Below are positions 1-4,058 of a stretch of 6,741 bases of DNA, one piece after another. The DNA is from Promethearchaeota archaeon CR_4. Lineage in GTDB: Archaea > Asgardarchaeota > Lokiarchaeia > Sigyniarchaeales > CR-4. The notes beneath the pieces were generated by a model that saw nothing but the letters and a program-made list of their open reading frames with translations, was not told the origin of the DNA and ran no database searches. Both the position numbers and the translations under genes were made by a program. Where the stretch lies: the NCBI GenBank assembly GCA_001940655.1, contig MBAA01000099.1, forward strand, positions 14,180 through 20,920. Direction: 5' to 3'. Each line of letters starts with the position of its first letter. Position 1 is the first letter of the stretch.

Positions 1-351
1 ATTGCAGGTCAAGAAAAGTACGAAAACGTGCGTTCTATGTACTTTCAAGGATGCGCGGGGGCAATTCTCGTGTATGACCTGACCCGCATTCCCACCATCC
101 AAGAGATCAAGGCTAAATGGATTGAGGATTTTCGCGAGCATGCCACGACCGGCGCGAGTTTCATCCTCATCGGGAACAAGAAAGACTTGGGAGAAATCCG
201 CAACGTGTCCACGGAGGAAGGACTCGCACTCGCGAAAGAAATCAAAGCAGCCGCCTTCCTCGAAACCTCCGCAAAAACCGGTGAAAATGTGGACTCCGCT
301 TTTGGTAATCTCGTCAAGCAGATTTTAACTAGCATAGGGCAAAAAATCTAG
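1..351 (+). CDS. Rab/Ras-like small GTPase, C-terminal part (5' end outside window)
   Basis: Partial GTP-binding switch protein of the Rab/Ras superfamily, open from the first base in frame 1, with 116 residues visible. It begins inside the G3/switch II motif (IAGQE; the preceding Asp lies outside the window). The catalytic Gln equivalent to Ras Gln61 is present at window residue 4. A Rab-like stretch YFQGCAGAILVYDLT follows at residues 14-28, then G4 GNKKD (58-62) and G5 ETSAKTG (88-94). The P-loop and switch I are missing only because of the window edge. The C-terminus (SIGQKI) has no cysteine, so eukaryotic-style prenylation is not expected. That is usual for archaeal members of the family, and any membrane attachment would need another route. 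The gene ends 99 bp before uS10 on the same strand, so co-transcription is possible but unproven. Family call is firm; the subfamily (Rab rather than Ras or Ran) is less certain. Confidence 0.93.
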   Translation: MAGQEKYENVRSMYFQGCAGAILVYDLTRIPTIQEIKAKWIEDFREHATTGASFILIGNKKDLGEIRNVSTEEGLALAKEIKAAAFLETSAKTGENVDSAFGNLVKQILTSIGQKI

Positions 352-450
352 AATATTCACATTTATCTCGAAATCCTCCCCCAAATTCGCAAAATTCATA
401 AGGATTCGAGTATTGCCCTCATTATTCCCCTTGTATTTCAAGTGAAGTAA

Positions 451-759
451 ATGGTGCAGAAAGCGCGTATTCGGCTCAGTTCGACGGAAGTCTCAGAATT
501 AGAAGGAGTGACTAAGGAAATAAAGGATGTGGTTCAAAAAACTGGTATTCACATGTATGGCCCCATCCCACTGCCGACCAAGCGACTACGCGTGACCACG
601 ATAAAATCTCCCTGTGGTGAAGGAACGAACTCGTGGGAGAAGTGGGAATTGCGCATTCACAAGCGACTCGTGGATCTGCTCGCGGATGATCGGTCCATGG
701 CCCTCGTGATGAAAATCCAGATTCCGGATTCCGTGATCGTGGAAATAGAATTGCTCTAA
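451..759 (+). CDS. rps10: Small-subunit ribosomal protein uS10 (archaeal S10)
   Basis: Component of the 30S subunit head, 102 residues, the normal length for archaeal uS10. The family signature is clear: N-terminal KARIRLSS (4-11), the loop GPIPLPTKR (37-45) with KSPCGEG (52-58), then WELRIHKR (65-72) and IPDSVIVEIEL near the C-terminus. The spacing and the long IPLPTKR loop match the archaeal/eukaryotic form rather than the bacterial one. The ATG at 451 is used; a GTG at the next codon (454) would remove only one residue. No strong Shine-Dalgarno sequence precedes it, which suits a short-leader or leaderless archaeal mRNA. In many archaea this gene follows the EF-1alpha gene; here the upstream neighbour is a small GTPase of signalling type. 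The stop is followed immediately by T-rich runs. Confidence 0.97.
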   Translation: MVQKARIRLSSTEVSELEGVTKEIKDVVQKTGIHMYGPIPLPTKRLRVTTIKSPCGEGTNSWEKWELRIHKRLVDLLADDRSMALVMKIQIPDSVIVEIELL

Positions 760-778
760 TTTTTCAACGAGATTTTTT
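760..778 (+). terminator. Possible T-rich archaeal terminator after uS10
   Basis: Directly after the uS10 stop there is a run of five T (760-764) and, 8 bp later, a run of six T (773-778). Archaeal RNA polymerase often terminates at such oligo-T tracts without a hairpin. The position suits an end for the uS10 transcript before the separately controlled downstream gene. This is inference from position and base content only. Confidence 0.4.
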
Positions 779-789
779 CCGTCAATGAA

Positions 790-815
790 ATACCGGTATC
801 CGGTAGCAATATTGC
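790..815. promoter_or_regulatory. Paired 10-bp palindromes upstream of the gelsolin-like gene (possible operator)
   Basis: Two perfect 10-bp inverted repeats lie close together in the uS10 to gelsolin spacer: ATACCGGTAT at 790-799 and GCAATATTGC at 806-815. Their centres are 16 bp apart. They sit about 20-45 bp upstream of a TATA-like box and 60-86 bp upstream of the ATG at 876. The placement would suit a dimeric transcription factor, but the two palindromes differ in sequence and no regulator gene is adjacent. The binding role is inference. Confidence 0.25.
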
Positions 816-834
816 CATTGCTTGCAGGCGTGAA

Positions 835-845
835 CATATTTATTA
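835..845 (+). promoter_or_regulatory. TATA-like box for the gelsolin-like gene
   Basis: The A/T-only stretch in CATATTTATTA is centred near 840. In archaea, transcription starts about 25 bp downstream of the TATA centre, which predicts a start near 865. The leader would then be about 10 nt to the ATG at 876 or about 28 nt to the ATG at 894. This agrees with the lack of a clear Shine-Dalgarno sequence. Weak evidence, by eye only. Confidence 0.3.
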
Positions 846-875
846 CCATTTAGCGACTTTATGTTTAACCACTGA

Positions 876-1646
876 ATGAGTTTGGCGTATTGCATGAGTG
901 GTAAAAAACCATTGACACAACCTCCCCAAGAAGAGGAAGAGAAACCGATCCCGGTCTTCCAGCTCAACGACCAAGAGGGTGAGTTCGAGGAACTCGAGAT
1001 CGACCAAAATGTGCCTTTTTACCAGTTATTAGACCCGCACTTCTGCATCCTCTTCGTGGATGAGCCTCGGTTTCGCGTCTGGCTCTGGCAGGGGCGGGAG
1101 TGTTCCATCCGATCTAAATTCATTTCGGCCAAGAAAGCGCCAAGCGTGCGTGACAAGTATGGACCTGCATTGCGTATTACCAATGTGGACGATGGGGACG
1201 AACCGCTTGCCTTTAAAGTCCTCGTAGGTCTCGCGCAACCCGTGGAATTAGCTACCCAGAAACAAGAGGGGCCCTCTTACACGGGGACAGCGGTGGATGA
1301 CGAGCTCCTCCAAGACATCTCCCTCGAAAAAATCACCGTTGTACTCGAGAAAATCGGCGTGCCAGAAGGATTTAGACTGGAAATGGTAATTGTAGGGCGG
1401 CAAATTTACGGATACCAGGTGCAAAAAAAGATGTACCTCGGATCCCTCATCGAGGAAAAGAAGCTCTACCCCCTCCGAGAGCAAGTCCCGGACGGGACTT
1501 ACCTCGCGGAGGGATACGTGCCCCGATTATTATTCAGTTACAATAATATCGTTCTCATTGAACTCCTACGACCCATCGAGAATCCCCCCGAAGCGAGTAA
1601 GGTAAGTGAACCCCAAACTGCGCCCCCGGAAAAGACGCAAGCGTGA
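876..1646 (+). CDS. Gelsolin-like domain protein with uncharacterised C-terminal domain
   Basis: Predicted cytosolic protein of 256 residues with no signal peptide or membrane segment. Residues 8-45 are a Pro/Glu-rich, probably disordered leader. Residues about 47-119 resemble one gelsolin repeat: a hydrophobic strand CILFVD (57-62), then FRVWLWQG (66-73), the counterpart of the VYVWxGK strand-turn of gelsolin repeats. A helix follows (SIRSKFISAKKAPSVRDKYG, 77-96), then strand LRITNVDDGDEP (99-110) and the typical end AFKVLVG (112-118). Gelsolin repeats bind actin and Ca2+, and gelsolin-like proteins are known from Asgard archaea; actin binding by this one is inferred. Residues about 146-232 form a second globular region I do not recognise, followed by a Pro/Glu-rich tail. 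The start is uncertain: the ATG at 894 (MSGKKPL) is an equally credible start and would remove six residues. It stands alone, between uS10 and a tRNA on the opposite strand. Confidence 0.7.
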   Translation: MSLAYCMSGKKPLTQPPQEEEEKPIPVFQLNDQEGEFEELEIDQNVPFYQLLDPHFCILFVDEPRFRVWLWQGRECSIRSKFISAKKAPSVRDKYGPALRITNVDDGDEPLAFKVLVGLAQPVELATQKQEGPSYTGTAVDDELLQDISLEKITVVLEKIGVPEGFRLEMVIVGRQIYGYQVQKKMYLGSLIEEKKLYPLREQVPDGTYLAEGYVPRLLFSYNNIVLIELLRPIENPPEASKVSEPQTAPPEKTQA

Positions 1647-1673
1647 ATTAGGTACCTACGAATTAAGGAAGAA

Positions 1674-1795
1674 TGGTGCGGAGAAAGGGATTTGAACCCC
1701 TGAAGACCTAAGTCATGAGGACCTGAACCTCACGTCGTTGACCGGGCGTTGCCGGAAGGGCCACATTACGTGCCCCAACCTTTGACTATCTCCGC
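1674..1795 (-). tRNA. tRNA-Leu(CAG), CCA encoded, with apparent D-loop intron
   Basis: Read on the minus strand from 1795. The acceptor stem GCGGAGA (1795-1789) pairs perfectly with TCTCCGC (1684-1678), followed by discriminator A (1677) and an encoded CCA (1676-1674). The anticodon arm TGAGG/CCTCA (1732-1728 and 1720-1716) closes a 7-nt loop TTCAGGT with anticodon CAG at 1725-1723, decoding CUG. The T-arm is AGGGG-TTCAAAT-CCCTT (1701-1685). The 14-nt variable arm (1715-1702) is long, as in type II tRNAs, and fits leucine. The D-stem is GTC (1786-1784) with GAC (1736-1734), but its loop is far too long. Removing 34 nt (1781-1748) restores a standard leucine D-loop with A14, G15, G18-G19 and A21 and gives an 85-nt tRNA before CCA. 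The isotype call is strong; the exact splice points are less so. Confidence 0.93.
1748..1781 (-). other. Apparent 34-nt tRNA intron at a non-canonical D-loop position
   Basis: The insert lies between A14 and G15 of the tRNA rather than at the usual 37/38 site. It folds on itself: GGGG (1776-1773) and CAC (1772-1770) pair with GTG (1764-1762) and CCC (1760-1758), with one bulged G and a 5-nt GTAAT loop. GG (1780-1779) further pairs with CC (1755-1754). D-stem GTC (1786-1784) can pair with intron GGC (1753-1751), leaving a 3-nt AAA bulge (1783-1781) and a 3-nt AAC bulge (1750-1748). This resembles the bulge-helix-bulge recognised by the archaeal splicing endonuclease, though I see no clear outer helix, so it would be a relaxed form. 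Boundaries could shift by 1-2 nt. Confidence 0.7.
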
Positions 1796-1879
1796 GTGAT
1801 TTACGCGTAAAAGCTACGGTTAGGATGATAATAGAGGGGGGAAATTTTAAACATTGAGAAATCCATTTAGGAATCGAGA

Positions 1880-1890
1880 TATTTTAATAA
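1880..1890 (+). promoter_or_regulatory. TATA-like box for the histidine kinase gene
   Basis: The A/T-only run TATTTTAATAA is centred near 1885 in the 158-bp spacer between the tRNA and the kinase. It predicts transcription from about 1910, giving a leader of about 40 nt. That leader would include the G-rich AAGGGGG (1938-1944) as a possible ribosome binding site about 9 nt before the TTG start. A second weaker candidate, CTTATAC, lies near 1928. Assigned by eye. Confidence 0.3.
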
Positions 1891-1953
1891 ATTACAAACA
1901 TTGGCGAGGGTTACAACACGTGAAATCCTTATACCTGAAGGGGGTTATGTGAG

Positions 1954-3057
1954 TTGGGGTTAAAAACGCAACCATTAGAAGAGAATTTATATCAAAGCAC
2001 TTTAGACGCAATGAAGGATTCAATTCACGTGATAGATCGAGATTTCCGTGTCCTTGTAGTGAATAAAGCGTATCTCGAGCTAACAAAACGAGCAGGTTAC
2101 GCATTAAACCCGCGCGGGCAAGATCTGTTTGAAATGTACCCGTTTCTACCACAGACAGTGCGCCTAGAATATCAACAGGTGTTCGAGGCAGGCCAACCTT
2201 TAAAAACCCAAGAGAAAACCCCAATTAAGGGTGCAGTCTTTTACACGGAAACCCAAAAAATCCCAATTTTTAAAGAGGGAATGGTTCAACACGTCCTGAC
2301 AATTATTCGAGACATATCCGAATGGAAACATGCGGATATTTTTAAGGCCAATCTGATTGCATTCGCAGCCCACGAATTAAAAACACCACTCATCCCAATC
2401 CTCGGGTGGGCGGACTATATTAAAGAAGAAATGGAAAAAGGGGAGAATCTAAATGTACCGGATGGACAAGAGGCAATCACAAGCGTGATTCGCAATGCCG
2501 AACGGATGAAAAATATCATTGAGCGCTATTTAGATGTTGGGCGCATTGAGGTTGGGCGCTTAGTCTTGTCTATCGAGCAAATTGAATTGTCTAAACTAAT
2601 ATCTGATGCAATTGCAGCTGTTTACCACTTAAAAAAAGAAAAACATATCAGATTCTATTTGGACATCCCAAGCATTCTCTTCCGGGCTGACACATTCTAC
2701 CTGGGTCAGGTGTTAATCAACCTCCTCTCAAACGCAATTACATATTCCCCACCAAATACTAGTGTCCGAATCCGGGCGGAAGATTTAGATGACTGTTTGA
2801 AAATTAAAATTCAGGACAATGGATATGGATTTACCGCAATGGAATTGGAAAATATCTCCCAAATCTTCTCCCGATCGTTTTCAACGCCAAATAATGATAA
2901 GATCTTTACAGGAAGTGGGGTCGGGCTCTACATCTGCCAGCGAATTTTAGAAGCCCACGGGGGTTCGTTAGAAATTCAATCTCTTGGAAAAAACAAGGGA
3001 ACCACCGCTTCTGTGACATTGTTAAAGGATCCAGAGAGTGCCTATGTGTTAAAATAA
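1954..3057 (+). CDS. Soluble PAS-domain sensor histidine kinase
   Basis: Two-component sensor kinase of 367 residues that autophosphorylates on His and would pass phosphate to a response regulator. Order: a PAS domain (about 12-125; IHVIDRDFRVLVVNKAYLEL at 24-43, ending TIIRDISEWK), then DHp with H-box AAHELKTPL (138-146; phosphoacceptor His140), then an HATPase domain. The latter has an N-box INLLSNAITYSP (255-266, Asn260), a G1 box DNGYGF (288-293) and a G2 box GSGVGLYIC (320-328). All catalytic boxes are intact. There is no transmembrane segment, so the sensed signal is probably intracellular. The TTG at 1954 is chosen because an in-frame stop lies at 1936, no other start codon lies between, and the first ATG (2011, residue 20) would cut into PAS. 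No response regulator is adjacent. Leu codons are mostly TTA/TTG, and the gene looks more A/T-rich than its neighbours. Its last 9 bp overlap the end of the gene on the opposite strand. Confidence 0.93.
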   Translation: MGLKTQPLEENLYQSTLDAMKDSIHVIDRDFRVLVVNKAYLELTKRAGYALNPRGQDLFEMYPFLPQTVRLEYQQVFEAGQPLKTQEKTPIKGAVFYTETQKIPIFKEGMVQHVLTIIRDISEWKHADIFKANLIAFAAHELKTPLIPILGWADYIKEEMEKGENLNVPDGQEAITSVIRNAERMKNIIERYLDVGRIEVGRLVLSIEQIELSKLISDAIAAVYHLKKEKHIRFYLDIPSILFRADTFYLGQVLINLLSNAITYSPPNTSVRIRAEDLDDCLKIKIQDNGYGFTAMELENISQIFSRSFSTPNNDKIFTGSGVGLYICQRILEAHGGSLEIQSLGKNKGTTASVTLLKDPESAYVLK

Positions 3058-3342
3058 GTGACGAATGAGGGCGTTCTCGAGCTCTTCCTGGGCGAGGAAA
3101 CCCGTCAGACGTTGTGCCCCCGATACGACAACCGCCGGGAGGGATCTTATTTTGTATTTCTCTGCAAGAATAGCCCCGTTACCCCCATCCCGCGTCAAAT
3201 TTATCTCTCGTATAGTGAATGGATATAATCTTTGGAGCGAAGTAAGCTGTTCTCGCACCGGACCACAAAAAACGCACTTATCTGCGGTAAATAGGATTAC
3301 TTCGGGGTCTTGCAAGCTTGATGCCAAGGGCATATCTTCCAT
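3049..3342 (-). CDS. Single-domain thioredoxin/glutaredoxin-fold protein
   Basis: Small dithiol-disulfide oxidoreductase-like protein of 97 residues. Strand VILFTA (15-20) leads into the redox motif CVFC (Cys23, Cys26), then GPVREQLTSLQ (27-37). A second strand FTIREINL (42-49) is followed by YKIRSLPAVVV (63-73), where Pro69 is the expected cis-proline facing the CXXC. The protein ends with GFLAQEELENALIRH, the usual last helix. The length matches archaeal mini-thioredoxins/glutaredoxins. CVFC is neither the classic thioredoxin CGPC nor glutaredoxin CPYC, so the substrate cannot be named. There is no signal peptide, so it is cytosolic. The ATG at 3342 is used; the ATG at codon 4 (3333) is possible. 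A TATA-like box sits 29 bp upstream, suggesting leaderless mRNA. It is convergent with the kinase and divergent from the GTPase. Confidence 0.88.
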   Translation of the reverse strand: MEDMPLASSLQDPEVILFTADKCVFCGPVREQLTSLQRLYPFTIREINLTRDGGNGAILAEKYKIRSLPAVVVSGAQRLTGFLAQEELENALIRHLF

Positions 3343-3366
3343 GCCGTATCATTTATTATTCAACAT

Positions 3367-3376
3367 GTATAATATG
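3367..3376 (-). promoter_or_regulatory. TATA-like box for the thioredoxin-like gene
   Basis: Read on the minus strand this is CATATTATAC, centred about 29 bp before the ATG at 3342. At the usual TATA-to-start distance, transcription would begin within a few bases of the start codon, giving a leaderless mRNA. This fits the absence of a Shine-Dalgarno sequence. Assigned by eye from position and composition. Confidence 0.4.
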
Positions 3377-3519
3377 CGAATAATACAATTCGTCGCTTTC
3401 TCAGAAAAAACAGAAGATTCACAGATTAAGATTTACAAGAGTAAATTGCGTTCTCAACCACAATTGTTCCTAGATAAAGAATTTGTGGGTAAACCCGCGT
3501 GAGCGAAGAGATAAAAAAT

Positions 3520-3524
3520 GGTGG
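3520..3524 (+). promoter_or_regulatory. Shine-Dalgarno-like GGTGG deciding the TTG start at 3531
   Basis: GGTGG lies 6 nt before the TTG at 3531, a normal distance for an archaeal ribosome binding site. The longer in-frame alternative, TTG at 3483, has no such site and would add 16 residues (MWVNPRERRDKKWWIE) that small GTPases do not normally have. Confidence 0.5.
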
Positions 3525-3530
3525 ATAGAA

Positions 3531-4058
3531 TTGGTCGAATATAGGTTTAAGATTGTAGTCAGTGGAGATCCCAGCGTGGGTAAAACGACTCTGATTCGCC
3601 ATTTCTGCGAAGGATTTTTCCGCCAGGCTTATCTCTCTACCATCGGCGTGTCCTTTTTGAAAAAAGAGATTGACTTAGGGGATGATAAGGTAGCCTTTTC
3701 CATCTGGGATGTGGGAGGTCAACAGATATTCCAAAATATTCGACCGACCTATTATAAGGGGGCCCACGGAGCACTAATTTTATTTGATGTTACCAATATT
3801 TCCACCCTTGCCCACGCCACGGACTGGGTTGAAGAAATTCATATTGCATTAAGAAAGATCCCTATCTATCTCGTTGGTAACAAAATAGATTTACCTTACG
3901 ATAAAGCAAACGTTGAGATGGGGGCGAAAAATCTCGCAAATCGCTTGATAATGAAGTCATGGTGGACGTCTGCGAAGACGGGGGATGGAATGAACGATTT
4001 ATTCGAATCCATCGCTAGAGACATAATCAAGGAGATGCCGCCCATTGAGTCTCGATAA
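3531..4058 (+). CDS. Rab/Arf-like small GTPase, complete
   Basis: Complete GTP-binding switch protein of 175 residues. From the TTG at 3531 it starts with the usual short strand YRFKIVVSGD. G1 P-loop GDPSVGKT is at 12-19, switch I STIG with the Mg2+-binding Thr at 36-39, and G3 WDVGGQQ at 59-65, including the catalytic-type Gln64. G4 GNKID is at 116-120 and G5 TSAKTG at 146-151. All nucleotide-binding motifs are intact. The core (TYYKGAHGALILFDVT) is Rab-like, but G3 is DVGGQ as in Arf proteins instead of DTAGQ. There is no C-terminal cysteine and no N-terminal amphipathic helix or myristoylation Gly, so lipid anchoring of Rab or Arf type is not expected. The gene overlaps the next one by 14 bp, so the products are probably made together. 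An upstream in-frame TTG (3483) is less likely. Confidence 0.93.
   Translation: MVEYRFKIVVSGDPSVGKTTLIRHFCEGFFRQAYLSTIGVSFLKKEIDLGDDKVAFSIWDVGGQQIFQNIRPTYYKGAHGALILFDVTNISTLAHATDWVEEIHIALRKIPIYLVGNKIDLPYDKANVEMGAKNLANRLIMKSWWTSAKTGDGMNDLFESIARDIIKEMPPIESR
4029..4035 (+). promoter_or_regulatory. Shine-Dalgarno site inside the GTPase gene for the downstream start
   Basis: AAGGAGA lies about 9 nt before the TTG at 4045 and within the end of the GTPase coding region. It is the best ribosome binding site in the window. It supports the TTG start, the 14-bp overlap, and translation of both proteins from one mRNA. Confidence 0.7.

Larger units (their letters stand above)
3343..3530. other. Divergent spacer between thioredoxin-like and GTPase genes
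   Basis: A/T-rich 188-bp spacer. It holds the likely minus-strand promoter (see 3367-3376) and must hold the promoter for the plus-strand GTPase operon, for which I see no convincing TATA box; AGATAAAG near 3474 is a weak candidate. An open reading frame of 42 codons runs on the plus strand at 3374-3502, ending QPQLFLDKEFVGKPA, slightly like the end of a glutaredoxin. No ribosome binding site or family match supports it, so I do not call it a gene. Confidence 0.5.

Noticed and set aside
586..849. Minus-strand open frame across the end of uS10
   Set aside because: It is antisense to a certain ribosomal gene and shows no recognisable domain.
1702..1715. Alternative reading of the tRNA as serine because of its long variable arm
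   Set aside because: The anticodon loop TTCAGGT is closed by a perfect 5-bp stem and gives CAG, which is leucine; the variable arm size also fits leucine.
1892..2224. Minus-strand open frame over the histidine kinase start
   Set aside because: It overlaps the PAS domain in antisense and has no family features.
2530..2562. Short repeat of GTTGGGCGC in the kinase gene
   Set aside because: It encodes the repeated VGR in the DHp helix (VGRIEVGRL) and is explained by coding.
3065..3340. Plus-strand open frame opposite the thioredoxin-like gene
   Set aside because: It lies antisense to a gene with clear CVFC and cis-Pro motifs and has a low-complexity Arg/Ser/Pro translation typical of a shadow frame.
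3483..3530. Extended N-terminus of the second GTPase from an upstream TTG
   Set aside because: The extra 16 residues do not resemble a GTPase N-terminus, no ribosome binding site precedes 3483, and GGTGG is well placed for the TTG at 3531.
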